Of a stretch of DNA of 64,000 bases, positions 14,068 through 23,280 are shown one piece after another. The stretch is from Minwuia sp048007105. GTDB taxonomy: Bacteria > Pseudomonadota > Alphaproteobacteria > Minwuiales > Minwuiaceae. Each line of letters opens with the position of its first letter. Positions within the stretch are counted from its first letter, which is position 1. A model generated the notes under the pieces. It searched no databases, had not been told where the DNA came from, and worked only from the letters and a program-made list of their open reading frames with translations. The position numbers and the translations under genes were made by a program. The DNA is taken from assembly GCF_048007105.1 (NCBI RefSeq), contig NZ_CP180352.1, positions 3,968,001 through 4,032,000 of the forward strand, in the 5' to 3' direction.

Positions 14068-16401
14068 ATGAACGCGATCGCTCCGATTTCCCAGCAGATC
14101 TGGGACATGAAGTACCGCCTGAAAGGCGCCGACGGCCAGCCCGTCGACCAGAACCTGGGCGACACCTGGCGCCGGGTGGCGCGCGCGCTGGCCAGCGTCG
14201 AAACCGACCCGGCCGTCTGGGAGGACCGGTTCAACGAGGCGCTGGAAGGCTTCAAGTTCCTGCCGGCCGGGCGCATCATCGCCGGGGCGGGATCGGCCCG
14301 TCGTGTGACGCTGTTCAACTGCTTCGTCATGGGCGAGGTCCCCGACGACATGTCGGGCATCTTCGAGCATCTGAAGGAAGCCGCGCTGACCATGCAGGCC
14401 GGCGGCGGCATCGGCTACGACTTCTCGACGCTCCGGCCGAAGGGCGCGCCGGTGAAGGGCGTCGGCGCGGACGCTTCGGGTCCGCTCAGCTTCATGGATG
14501 TCTGGGACGCCATGTGCCGCACCATCATGTCGGCCGGCCACCGGCGCGGCGCGATGATGGCGACCATGCGCTGCGATCACCCCGACATCGAGGATTTCAT
14601 CGCCGCCAAGGAAGACGCGGGCCGGCTGCGGATGTTCAATCTCTCCGTGCTCGTGACCGACGACTTCATGGCCGCGGTGAAGGCCGACGAGAACTGGGAA
14701 CTGCGTTTCGGCGGCCGCACCTACCGCGTGCTGAAAGCCCGGGAGCTCTGGGACCGGATCATGCGGGCGACCTTCGCCTATGCCGAACCGGGCGTGATCT
14801 TCATCGACCGCATCAACAAGCGGAACAACCTGCATTACTGCGAGACCATCGCGGCGACGAACCCCTGCGGCGAGCAGCCCCTGCCGCCCTACGGCGCCTG
14901 CCTGCTGGGATCGGTCAATCTGGCGGCGCTGGTGCGGGAGCCGTTCACCGCCGAGGCGCATCTGGACGAGGCGGCGCTGGCCGAGCTGGTCACCGTCGCC
15001 GTCCGCATGATGGACAACGTCACCGACGTCTCCAATTTCCCGCTGGAGGAACAGCGCCGGGAAGCGCAGGCCAAACGGCGCATCGGTCTGGGCGTCACCG
15101 GCCTCGCCGACGCCCTGATCATGTGCCGCGCCCGCTACGGCCGCGCCGACGCTGTCGCGCTGACCGGGAAATGGATGGCCGCGATCCGCCGGCACGCCTA
15201 TCTCGCCTCGGTCGATCTGGCGAAGGAGAAGGGTCCGTTCCCGCTGTTCGACCGGGAGCCTTATCTCGCCAGCGAAACGATCGCGGAGCTGGACGACGAC
15301 GTGCAGGCCGCCATCGCCGAGCACGGCATCCGGAACGCGCTGGTCACTTCCATCGCGCCGACGGGCACCATCTCGCTCTTCGCCGACAACATCTCGTCGG
15401 GCCTGGAGCCGGTCTTCAGCTTCTCCTACAACCGCGCGGTGCTGATGCCCGACGGCAGCCGCCGGACCGAGGAAGTCACCGACTTCGCCTACCGGCTGTG
15501 GCGGCAGATGCATGGCGAGAAGCCGCTGCCGGACTATTTCGTCGACGCGCAGTCGCTGTCGCCGTCCGAGCATGTCGCCATGCAGGCGGTGGTGCAGAAA
15601 TTCATCGACGCCTCGATCTCCAAGACCATCAATTGCCCGGAAGAGATCGATTTCGAGGCGTTCAAGGACGTCTACATGCTGGCCTACGACAGCGGCTGCA
15701 AGGGTTGCACGACCTATCGGCCGAACGAGGTCACGGGTTCGGTGCTGTCGGTGAAGAAGGCTGACGAGAAGAAGGCCGACGAGGTCTCGCAGGCCGAACT
15801 GCCGCTCGCGCCGAAGGAGCCCGCACCTGCCCGGCCGAAGGATCCCTACGAGTCCGGCGGCGTCGTCTACATGACCCAGCCGCTCGACCGCCCCGGCGTC
15901 CTGCCCGGCCAGACCTACAAGCTGAACTGGCCGGAGAGCGACCACGCGATCTATCTGACGCTGAACGACATCGTCCAGGACGGCCGCCGCCGGCCCTTCG
16001 AGATCTTCATCAACTCCAAGAACGTCGAGCATTTCGCCTGGACCGTCGCGCTGACCCGGATGATCTCGGCCGTGTTCCGCCGTGGCGGCGACGTCAGCTT
16101 CGTCGTCGAGGAGCTGAAGGCCGTCTTCGACCCGCGCGGCGGCGCCTGGATCAAGGGCAAGTACGTGCCGTCGATCCTCGCCGCCATCGGCCAGGTGATC
16201 GAGCAGCACATGATCTCGATCGGCTTCATGGCCGATCCCAACCGTCCGGCCATCGAGGTCGAGAGCCGGAAACTCGCGGTCGGCGAGGAGAAGCGCGCCG
16301 GCGCGCCGATGCGCCAGTGCCCGCGCTGCGGCGAGGCCAGCCTGGCCCGCATGGAAGGCTGCGACACATGCCTTTCCTGTGGTCATTCGAAATGCGGCTG
16401 A
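14068..16401 (+). CDS. nrdJ: Adenosylcobalamin-dependent (class II) ribonucleotide reductase
   Basis: 777 residues starting MNAIAPISQQIWDMKYR. It reduces ribonucleotides to deoxyribonucleotides using a B12-generated thiyl radical, without oxygen dependence. The active-site loop NPCGEQPLPPYGACLLGSVN carries the radical Cys and the Asn/Glu pair. Other marks are QAGGGIGYDFSTLRP near the N-terminus and SIAPTGTISLFADN. A TSCPD-type domain follows at about residues 610-720 (LTLNDIVQDGRRRPFE). The C-terminal tail has CPRCG, CDTC and SCGHSKCG, a zinc-ribbon plus mobile Cys pair that re-reduces the active site. It is transcribed alone. No class I nrdAB genes are in the window. Confidence 0.95.
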   Translation: MNAIAPISQQIWDMKYRLKGADGQPVDQNLGDTWRRVARALASVETDPAVWEDRFNEALEGFKFLPAGRIIAGAGSARRVTLFNCFVMGEVPDDMSGIFEHLKEAALTMQAGGGIGYDFSTLRPKGAPVKGVGADASGPLSFMDVWDAMCRTIMSAGHRRGAMMATMRCDHPDIEDFIAAKEDAGRLRMFNLSVLVTDDFMAAVKADENWELRFGGRTYRVLKARELWDRIMRATFAYAEPGVIFIDRINKRNNLHYCETIAATNPCGEQPLPPYGACLLGSVNLAALVREPFTAEAHLDEAALAELVTVAVRMMDNVTDVSNFPLEEQRREAQAKRRIGLGVTGLADALIMCRARYGRADAVALTGKWMAAIRRHAYLASVDLAKEKGPFPLFDREPYLASETIAELDDDVQAAIAEHGIRNALVTSIAPTGTISLFADNISSGLEPVFSFSYNRAVLMPDGSRRTEEVTDFAYRLWRQMHGEKPLPDYFVDAQSLSPSEHVAMQAVVQKFIDASISKTINCPEEIDFEAFKDVYMLAYDSGCKGCTTYRPNEVTGSVLSVKKADEKKADEVSQAELPLAPKEPAPARPKDPYESGGVVYMTQPLDRPGVLPGQTYKLNWPESDHAIYLTLNDIVQDGRRRPFEIFINSKNVEHFAWTVALTRMISAVFRRGGDVSFVVEELKAVFDPRGGAWIKGKYVPSILAAIGQVIEQHMISIGFMADPNRPAIEVESRKLAVGEEKRAGAPMRQCPRCGEASLARMEGCDTCLSCGHSKCG

Positions 16402-16469
16402 GATCACAAGGCTGAGCGGTGCGGCGGCATCCTCTTGAGCCGCCGCTCGTTTGGGCGCATACCCGCTGC

Positions 16470-17717
16470 ATGGACGTCTTCGGCAAGGTCCGGCAGGGAT
16501 GGGCGGCGCGCTTCGCGTGCCTCACCGTGCTCGCGGCCTTCGCGGCTTCGCCTGCGGCGGCGGTCGAGGATCTGCAGGACTGGCTGCCGCCGGGCTCGAA
16601 GATCGAGACCACGCTGACAGAACGCCCCGCACGCTGGATCGAGAGCGAGATGAAGGGCGGCCAGATGGGTTATCTGGCGCGGCTCGGGGAACTGGTGTTC
16701 CGCAGCCCCCTGACACTCGGGCGCGATGCGGCCCGGCGCGGCATCTCCTGCGACACCTGCCATCCGAACGGCGCGACCAATGTGAACTTCTTCGTCTCGG
16801 GCGCATCCGACCGCCCGGGCAATGTCGATGTCAGTCACGCCGCCTTCCACTACCGCCAGGACGACGGGCTCCGGAATCCGGTGAACATCCCCAGCTTGCG
16901 CGGCGTGCGCTTTACCGCGCCCTATGGCCGCGACGGGCGGTTCCCCGATCTCCGGCAGTTCAGCCGCAACGTCATCATGATCGAGTTCGGTGGCCCGGCG
17001 CCGCCCGAATGGCAGCTCGACGCCATGACCGCCTACATGCACGAACTGTCCATGCCGCCGAACGAGCGCAGGTTCGCAGCCATTCCGGGGCTGCTCGCCT
17101 ACAACCGGCATTGCGTCCAGTGTCATGCCGGCGCGCGCGACTTTGCACAGGGCCACCGCTGGGACGTCGGCACCGGCGGCTATTTCGAAGCCCCGAGCCT
17201 GATCGGCCTGGCCGAGACCGCGCCCTATCTCCACGACGGCAGCGCTGCGACCGTGCGCGACGCCGTTCTGGCCCATGTCGATGCAATGATGGCTCATCCG
17301 GTCAGCGCCGAGGATCTCGAAGGCGCGCTGCGCTATGTCGAGGCGCTGGGCGCCGTGGACCGCCGGTACGATCCAGAGACGCTGCCGGGCGATACGGAAC
17401 GCCTGAAGGGCTTTCTCGAAGTGCTGAATCAACCCCTGCTCGACGAGGACGCCGAGCGCGCCGACCTGATCGCCGACATGGTCGCGATGGAAATCGGCCG
17501 CATCTTCCGGCGCTTCGACCAGAAAGCTGCGACGGCGCGCGGCGCGATCACCGAATGGGGCAAGGCGCTCAAGCGCGCGGCGGACGAGGCGCGCGAGCGG
17601 GATTTCCCCGGCGCGCGGGCCGAGATCTGGCGCCTGAAGCAGGCGATCGACAATGATCTGCCGTTGCTCAGGACGGAGATCGCGCTGTCGCTCTACGGCT
17701 CCGCAGGGACCGAATAG
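16470..17717 (+). CDS. Diheme cytochrome c, cytochrome c peroxidase/MauG-like
   Basis: 415 residues from ATG at 16470. An upstream in-frame GTG at 16419 would bury the signal peptide. The signal peptide probably ends at SPAAA. Two CxxCH heme sites are present, CDTCH and CVQCH. Each half has a cytochrome c peroxidase-type loop: NIPSLRGVRFTAPYGRDGR in the first and APSLIGLAETAPYLHDGS in the second. The first has Arg where the usual loop has His. The C-terminal 100 residues are helical and Glu/Arg-rich. It is a periplasmic redox protein of the diheme peroxidase superfamily. Whether it is a true peroxidase or a MauG-like oxidase cannot be told. Confidence 0.85.
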   Translation: MDVFGKVRQGWAARFACLTVLAAFAASPAAAVEDLQDWLPPGSKIETTLTERPARWIESEMKGGQMGYLARLGELVFRSPLTLGRDAARRGISCDTCHPNGATNVNFFVSGASDRPGNVDVSHAAFHYRQDDGLRNPVNIPSLRGVRFTAPYGRDGRFPDLRQFSRNVIMIEFGGPAPPEWQLDAMTAYMHELSMPPNERRFAAIPGLLAYNRHCVQCHAGARDFAQGHRWDVGTGGYFEAPSLIGLAETAPYLHDGSAATVRDAVLAHVDAMMAHPVSAEDLEGALRYVEALGAVDRRYDPETLPGDTERLKGFLEVLNQPLLDEDAERADLIADMVAMEIGRIFRRFDQKAATARGAITEWGKALKRAADEARERDFPGARAEIWRLKQAIDNDLPLLRTEIALSLYGSAGTE

Positions 17718-17806
17718 CACCCTCGGCAGCGCCAAAAGGCCTCGCTTAACCCCCGCAGCCAGCGGTGATATGGTCCGCCGCTTTCCGGAAAGGAACGAAT
17801 CTGCCG

Positions 17807-19612
17807 GTGTCCGACCAAGCTCCATCCCGCGCCGCCGACGCGCCGCCGACCGGCTCATGGCCGCTCGTGAAGCGCGTCTGGACGGGCTACATGTCCCGCT
17901 ACAGGGGCATGCTGATCCTGGGTCTCGTCGCGGTCGGTGTCGTCGCCGCCACGACGGCCTCCATCGCGGCGATGATGGAACCGATCATCAACGAGATCTT
18001 CATCAACAAGGACGCTGCCCAGCTCTACACCATCCCGCTGCTGATCATGGGCATCTTCACCGTCATGGCCGTCGCCACCTACGGCCAGCACTACATCCTG
18101 CGCGCCGTCGGCGTGAAGGTGACGACCGACCTGCAGAACGACCTCTACAGCCGGATGATCCGCTCGGACCTGCGCTATTTCTATCAGGAGACCGTGGGCC
18201 AATCGATCAGCCGCTTCCTGACCGACGCGCAGCTGATGCGGGAAGCGCTGGCCACCACGGCGGTGGCGCTCTGCAAGGACACGCTGACCGCCACCGCGCT
18301 GATCATCGTCATGTTCACCAAGGACTGGCAGATGGCGGCCGTCGCCATGGTTATCCTGCCGGTCGCGGCGTTGCCGATGGCGAAGATCGGACGGCTGGCG
18401 CGCAAATCGTCCCAGAACATCCAGAAGACCTCGGGCACACTGGCCTCCTTCCTGTCGGACACGCTGGCCGGCGTGCGGCAGGTGAAGGCCTACGGCCGTG
18501 AATCCTACGAAACCGACCGCGCGGAGACCGCGCTGGAAGAACGCCAGCGGACGCTGCTGAAGAACCTGCGCGACCGGGCGTTGATCAGCCCGGTGATCGA
18601 ACTGGTCGCCGGGGTCGCCATCGCGGGCGCGGTGCTGTTCGGCGGCCTGCGCGTGATCGACGGCGCGATCACGCCGGGCGCCTTCTTCGCCTTCCTGACC
18701 GCGCTGCTGATGACGGCGGCGCCGATCCGGCGGCTGGGCAAGCTGAACGCCGCTTTCCAGTCCGGCCTTGCCGCCGCGGACAGGCTGTTCAATTCGCTGG
18801 ACACCCTGCCTGAGATCGAGGACCGGTCCGGCGGCCGCAAGCTGGCTATCGATGGCGGCCACGTCCGTTTCTCGGACGTGCGCTTCGCCTATCCCGACGG
18901 CACCGAGGCGCTGAAGGGCATCGATCTGGAGTGCCGCCCCGGCGAAATGATCGCCCTGGTCGGCGGCTCGGGCGGCGGCAAGTCGACGATCCTGAACCTC
19001 GTCGCCCGGTTCTACGATGTCAGCAGCGGCGAAGTGTCGATCGACGGTCAGGCCGTGGACAGCGTCGAGGTCGCCAGCCTGCGCGCCAATATGGCGCTGG
19101 TCAGCCAGGAGACCGCCCTGTTCGACGACACGGTCCGCGCCAACATCCGCTATTCAAAGCCCGACGCGACCGACGAGGAGGTTGAGGCAGCCGCCCAGGC
19201 CGCCAACGCCCACGGCTTCATCGCCTCCCTGCCCGACGGCTTCGACACCGTCGTCGGATCGGCCGGGTTCCGGCTCTCCGGCGGGCAGCGCCAGCGCATC
19301 GCCATCGCCCGCGCCATGCTGCGCGATGCGCCGATCCTGCTGCTGGACGAGGCCACCTCGGCGCTGGACACCGACAGTGAGCGCAAGGTCCAGGCGGCGC
19401 TGAACCGGCTGCAGCAGGGCCGCAGCACCATCACCGTCGCGCACCGGCTGTCGACGGTCATGGGCGCCGACCGCATCTATGTCATCGAGAGCGGCACGGT
19501 CGTCGAGTCCGGCTCCCACGCCGAGCTGATGGCCCGTGGCGGCCGCTACGCCGCGCTCTACGCCAGTGCGGACGACGAGACGCCGCTGGCGCAGGCCGTC
19601 GGCGCGGAATGA
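17807..19612 (+). CDS. msbA: Lipid A / LPS precursor ABC flippase, MsbA-type
   Basis: 601 residues from GTG at 17807 (MSDQAPSRAADAPPTG), with GGAAAGGA upstream; another in-frame GTG lies at 17765. It is a half-transporter: an N-terminal six-helix domain (about 30-320), then an ABC ATPase with Walker A GGSGGGKSTI, signature LSGGQRQRIAIARA and Walker B ILLLDEATSALD, and the switch His in VAHRLS. As a homodimer it flips lipid A-core across the inner membrane. The 4-base overlap with waaA, followed by lpxK, supports the lipid A assignment over a general multidrug exporter. Confidence 0.87.
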   Translation: MSDQAPSRAADAPPTGSWPLVKRVWTGYMSRYRGMLILGLVAVGVVAATTASIAAMMEPIINEIFINKDAAQLYTIPLLIMGIFTVMAVATYGQHYILRAVGVKVTTDLQNDLYSRMIRSDLRYFYQETVGQSISRFLTDAQLMREALATTAVALCKDTLTATALIIVMFTKDWQMAAVAMVILPVAALPMAKIGRLARKSSQNIQKTSGTLASFLSDTLAGVRQVKAYGRESYETDRAETALEERQRTLLKNLRDRALISPVIELVAGVAIAGAVLFGGLRVIDGAITPGAFFAFLTALLMTAAPIRRLGKLNAAFQSGLAAADRLFNSLDTLPEIEDRSGGRKLAIDGGHVRFSDVRFAYPDGTEALKGIDLECRPGEMIALVGGSGGGKSTILNLVARFYDVSSGEVSIDGQAVDSVEVASLRANMALVSQETALFDDTVRANIRYSKPDATDEEVEAAAQAANAHGFIASLPDGFDTVVGSAGFRLSGGQRQRIAIARAMLRDAPILLLDEATSALDTDSERKVQAALNRLQQGRSTITVAHRLSTVMGADRIYVIESGTVVESGSHAELMARGGRYAALYASADDETPLAQAVGAE

Positions 19613-20874
19613 TCCTGACGGCCTACCGTCTGGCAAGCCGCGTGCTGACGCCGGCGGCGCCGCTGTTCCTCCGCTCGCGCCTGCGCAATGGCAAGGAAGA
19701 CCGCAACCGTCTTGGCGAACGCTTCGGACGAGCCTCGCTGGACCGTCCGGAAGGGCCGCTGGTCTGGCTGCACGCGGCCAGCGTCGGCGAGGCGCAATCC
19801 GTCCTGTTGCTGATCAGGGAGCTCCGCCAGCGCCGGCCGGGCACTCACGTTCTGATCACTTCGGGCACCGTGACGAGCGCCGGCATGCTGGCCGAGCGGC
19901 TGCCTGCCGGCGTGCTGCACCAGTTCGCGCCGCTGGACCTGCCCACGGCTGTCGAGCGGTTCCTCGCGCACTGGAAGCCCGATCTCAGCCTGATGATCGA
20001 AAGCGAGATCTGGCCGAACATGATCCGGGCGGCGGGTCTCGCCGGACGGCCCCTGGTCCTGATCAATGCACGCATGTCGGACCGCTCCTACCGACGCTGG
20101 CGCAGGGTACGGGCCTCGGCGAGGCAACTGCTCTCGAACTTCGCCCTGATCCTGGCGCAGAACGATGCGGCCGCGAACCGTTTCGCCGCGCTGGGCGGCG
20201 AGAACGTGCGTATGGAAGGCAATCTGAAATACGCGGCCGATGCGCTGCCCGCCGACCCGGTTGCGCTGGCGGCGCTGAAGGAGCTGACGACGGACCGGCC
20301 CTGCTGGATTTCGGCCAGCATCCATCCAGGCGAGGACCGGATCACCGGGGAGGTCCACCGCGCGCTGCGGCAACGCTTTCCCGATCTGCTGACCATCATG
20401 GCGCCGCGGCACCCTGACCGCGCCGAACGCATGGCGCTGCTGCTCCGGGCCGACGGCACCTCAACGGTCCGGCGCTCGGAGACGGCCTCACCCGCGGCGG
20501 GTTGCGAGTTCTACATCGCCGACACCATCGGCGAGATGGGCACGCTCTACAGCCTGGAAGCGCCGGTTTTCGTGGGCGGCTCGCTGGTCCCGCATGGCGG
20601 ACAGAACGTGCTGGAACCCGCCCGCTTCGGCCGCTGCATCCTGACCGGCCCGCACACGCAGAACTTCGCCGACGTGATCGCCGACATGCGCCGCGAGGAT
20701 GCGATGATCGAGGTCGAGAACGCCGAGGAACTGACAGCATCTCTGGCCCGGCTGCTGCAGCACAAACGGGAAGCGGACATCCTGGGCGCCCGCGCCCGAC
20801 TGGTCGCCGGCCGGCAGGCGGCGGTGCTGGAACGGGTTCTGGCGCGGCTCGAGCCGCTGCTCCCGGCGTCATGA
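19609..20874 (+). CDS. waaA: Kdo transferase WaaA
   Basis: 421 residues from ATG at 19609, overlapping the msbA stop. It transfers Kdo from CMP-Kdo to the lipid A precursor at the inner-membrane face. Family marks: VWLHAASVGEAQSV (conserved acceptor-site Glu), ITSGTVTSAGM, LMIESEIWPNMI, then ISASIHPGEDRI and a C-terminal VGGSLVPHGGQNVLEPA typical of GT-B Kdo transferases. An N-terminal hydrophobic segment attaches it to the membrane. It sits between msbA and lpxK with overlaps on both sides, one operon for lipid A-Kdo assembly and export. Confidence 0.95.
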   Translation: MILTAYRLASRVLTPAAPLFLRSRLRNGKEDRNRLGERFGRASLDRPEGPLVWLHAASVGEAQSVLLLIRELRQRRPGTHVLITSGTVTSAGMLAERLPAGVLHQFAPLDLPTAVERFLAHWKPDLSLMIESEIWPNMIRAAGLAGRPLVLINARMSDRSYRRWRRVRASARQLLSNFALILAQNDAAANRFAALGGENVRMEGNLKYAADALPADPVALAALKELTTDRPCWISASIHPGEDRITGEVHRALRQRFPDLLTIMAPRHPDRAERMALLLRADGTSTVRRSETASPAAGCEFYIADTIGEMGTLYSLEAPVFVGGSLVPHGGQNVLEPARFGRCILTGPHTQNFADVIADMRREDAMIEVENAEELTASLARLLQHKREADILGARARLVAGRQAAVLERVLARLEPLLPAS

Positions 20875-21890
20875 GAGCTCCGGGCTTCTGGCGGCGCGGC
20901 GGCGCCCGGCTGCCCGGTCTGCTGCTGTCGCCGCTCGGCTGGGTCTGGCAGACCGGCGCGGCGCTGAAGCGGATGGGCGTCAGGCCCAGGACGGCGCCGC
21001 GTCCGGTCGTCTGCGTCGGCAATCTGACGGCCGGCGGCGCGGGCAAGACGCCGACGGTGATGCTGATTGCGTCGTGGTTTCGCGACCGAGGCGTGACGCC
21101 CGGCGTCCTGCTGCGCGGCTATGGCGGCAGCCTCTCGGGCAGCATGCCGGTGCCGGTCGATCCGGCGACCCACACGGCTGCGGAAGTCGGCGACGAGGCG
21201 CTGCTGCATTCGCGACTGGCTCCAACCGTGATCTGCACGGCCAGGGTGGCAGGCGCCGAGGCGCTGGCGGCGCATTGCGATGTCATCCTGATGGACGACG
21301 GCCACCAGAACTTCGCCCTGATCAAGGATCTCTCGATCGTCGTAGCCGACGCCGTCGACGGCTTCGGCAACGGCCGTATCCTTCCAGCCGGCCCGCTTCG
21401 GGAGAGCATCGCGGCAGGTCTGGGGCGAGCCAACGCCTTGATCGCCATCGGCGACGGCATGCCCGATCCACGGATCAAGCGCGCCAGCCTGCCGGTTTTG
21501 CGGGGGCGGCTTGTGCCATCCGATGACGCCGAACGGCTTTCGGGACGCCGCGTTCTGGGGTTCAGTGGCATCGGGCGGCCGCAGAAGTTCCGGGACACGC
21601 TGGAGCAGCTGGGCGCGGAAATCACCGGGTTCGAGGCTTTCGCGGATCACCACCCTTACACCGCTGCGGAGGTCGATCGCCTGAAACAGGCCGCAGCGCA
21701 CAGCCGCGCAGAGCTTGTCACCACGGCCAAGGACGCTGTCCGGCTCACGCCCGACATGCGCGATGGGGTCGGCGTGGTCGATATCCGGCTCGCTCTGGAT
21801 CAACCCGACATGCTTGACCGGCTTCTGGATCCGGTGCTGGCGGCTGTCAGTAAGCGTGGATCCGGCGGAGCACCGACGAGCACGTCATGA
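20871..21890 (+). CDS. lpxK: Tetraacyldisaccharide 4'-kinase LpxK
   Basis: 339 residues from ATG at 20871 (ATGA overlap with waaA). It phosphorylates the 4' position of the lipid A disaccharide at the inner membrane. VCVGNLTAGGAGKTPTV is the LpxK P-loop; VLLRGYGG, VILMDDGHQNFAL and LVTTAKDAVRL are further family motifs. The C-terminal 14 codons overlap the convergent thioesterase gene. It ends the msbA-waaA-lpxK operon. Confidence 0.95.
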   Translation: MRAPGFWRRGGARLPGLLLSPLGWVWQTGAALKRMGVRPRTAPRPVVCVGNLTAGGAGKTPTVMLIASWFRDRGVTPGVLLRGYGGSLSGSMPVPVDPATHTAAEVGDEALLHSRLAPTVICTARVAGAEALAAHCDVILMDDGHQNFALIKDLSIVVADAVDGFGNGRILPAGPLRESIAAGLGRANALIAIGDGMPDPRIKRASLPVLRGRLVPSDDAERLSGRRVLGFSGIGRPQKFRDTLEQLGAEITGFEAFADHHPYTAAEVDRLKQAAAHSRAELVTTAKDAVRLTPDMRDGVGVVDIRLALDQPDMLDRLLDPVLAAVSKRGSGGAPTSTS

Positions 21891-22284
21891 TGATCTTGTC
21901 GTCGGTGTAGATCTCGCCACGGACGAAGACCATCTGGCCGGTGCGCCGCACGACTTCGGCCCGCGCCTTGATCAGTTCGCCCTCCATGCCGCTGGCCATG
22001 AAGTCGGAGGTGAACGACACGGTGAAGACGCCGCGGTCGTCGGTCCCCTGGGTGGCGGTGCCGCACATCATCAGGTCGGCGAAGGTCATCAGCAGGCCAC
22101 CATGGACGATCCCGCCGGAATTGCAGTGCTTGGGTTCGGCCAGGAAGGCGAACCGCAACCGGTCCTCGCGCTTCCGCCAGTAGAAGGGGCCGGTATTGAT
22201 CTCGTGCGGATCCTGATCGTCGAAGACCCGGTAGCGGTCCCCTGGCTTGCGCTTGCGCTCGAAATAGTCGGTGTCCTTGTCCAC
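21847..22284 (-). CDS. PaaI-type hotdog thioesterase
   Basis: 145 residues from GTG at 22284 (MDKDTDYFERKRKPG), chosen because GAGAGGGGAG lies 6 bases upstream; an ATG at 22308 would precede this site. It has the hotdog-fold pattern CNSGGIVHGGLLMTFADLMM, with the HGG turn at the start of the central helix, then FTVSFTSDFMASGMEGELI and AEVVRRTGQMVFVRGEIY. Enzymes of this class hydrolyse acyl-CoA or aryl-CoA thioesters in the cytoplasm. The substrate is not predictable. Its 3' end overlaps lpxK by 44 bases on the opposite strand. Confidence 0.85.
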   Translation of the reverse strand: MDKDTDYFERKRKPGDRYRVFDDQDPHEINTGPFYWRKREDRLRFAFLAEPKHCNSGGIVHGGLLMTFADLMMCGTATQGTDDRGVFTVSFTSDFMASGMEGELIKARAEVVRRTGQMVFVRGEIYTDDKIIMTCSSVLRRIHAY

Positions 22285-22352
22285 GGCGGCTCCCCTCTCG
22301 AATGGCATCGGGAGCCTATGGGCAAGCGCGCACGGGGTGAAGCCCCGGTGGA

Positions 22353-23165
22353 TCAGCGGATATCGTTCAGCCGCCAGTCGTAGCTGTCGTCATCGATCCT
22401 GGTTACGCCCTCCAGCCTCGCCGCCAGCGCCGGTGCCGCATACAGCTTCAGATGGGCGATCACAGCTTCATCCGCGCCACCGAAGTCGTCGGCGAACCAT
22501 TCGTAGATCGACGAGACAGTCAGGCCGTCATCCGTGAAGTCCGCGCCGCGCGGATGGTTGATGAAGTCGCGCGCCGCTGCATCGAGTTGTGCGTCGAGCC
22601 GGCCGGCGGTGAAGGGTTCAGCCTGCAGGTTCGGGCACCCGATCGAGGCGCAGTTGACGGCGTAGTGCACCCGAGGATCACGCCATATGGGGCGTAGGAT
22701 GCGGTGCTCGATATCGTCCAGACTCAGTTCCTCGCCGCCGATGCGGACCAGCTTCGCGCCCCAGGGGCCGTTCGCGAACAGACCGGGCGAGATGTCGATG
22801 TCGCGGATGCTCGTCACCGGATAGTGGTCGAGCACGACTTTCACGGTCAGGGCGTTGTAGAGATTGATCCAGTAGGTCATGGCGGCTGCCCGCGCGAGTC
22901 CAACAGGATCGACATGGGTCAGCGCCTCGACATAGGCGTCCAGCGACCGCCTCGACGCGGCGTCGACCGCGCCATAGCCGATCCGTGCGATCCCGTCGCC
23001 GCCGATGCTGAGGTGGCGATTGAGGAACCGGGCCCAGACGGAATGATCGACATCGCCAGCCTGACCCTCGGGGATCCAGCGCGGCCAGAGTTCCGCCTCC
23101 GGTGCAGCGGCAGCGGGGACCGCGAGGCAGAGAAGCAGAACCATCGATGCGGCGACGCGGATCAT
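22353..23165 (-). CDS. Exported DUF547 protein
   Basis: 270 residues from ATG at 23165. The signal peptide MIRVAASMVLLLCLAVPAAA points to export. The DUF547 core is clear: AMTYWINLYNALTVKVVLDH, SIRDID, then VHYAVNCASIGCPNLQAEPF and ARDFINHPRG. The conserved Asn/Cys region suggests a papain-like or transglutaminase-related fold, but no activity has been shown for most members. It is divergent from the unrecognised gene at 23281. Confidence 0.88.
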   Translation of the reverse strand: MIRVAASMVLLLCLAVPAAAAPEAELWPRWIPEGQAGDVDHSVWARFLNRHLSIGGDGIARIGYGAVDAASRRSLDAYVEALTHVDPVGLARAAAMTYWINLYNALTVKVVLDHYPVTSIRDIDISPGLFANGPWGAKLVRIGGEELSLDDIEHRILRPIWRDPRVHYAVNCASIGCPNLQAEPFTAGRLDAQLDAAARDFINHPRGADFTDDGLTVSSIYEWFADDFGGADEAVIAHLKLYAAPALAARLEGVTRIDDDSYDWRLNDIR

Positions 23166-23280
23166 GGCTCCGATGTGCCCTCCGCCCTGTTCCGGCGCAA
23201 GACGTCGGCGCCATGTATCAAGTGTCGTTGATCCCGCGTGACCACGTGACGAATCAGGAACGCCGCACCACCATGCGAGC

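Noticed and set aside
13690..16407. A 905-codon minus-strand frame opposite nrdJ and plsC.
   Set aside because: No motifs, and it spans two real genes on the other strand.
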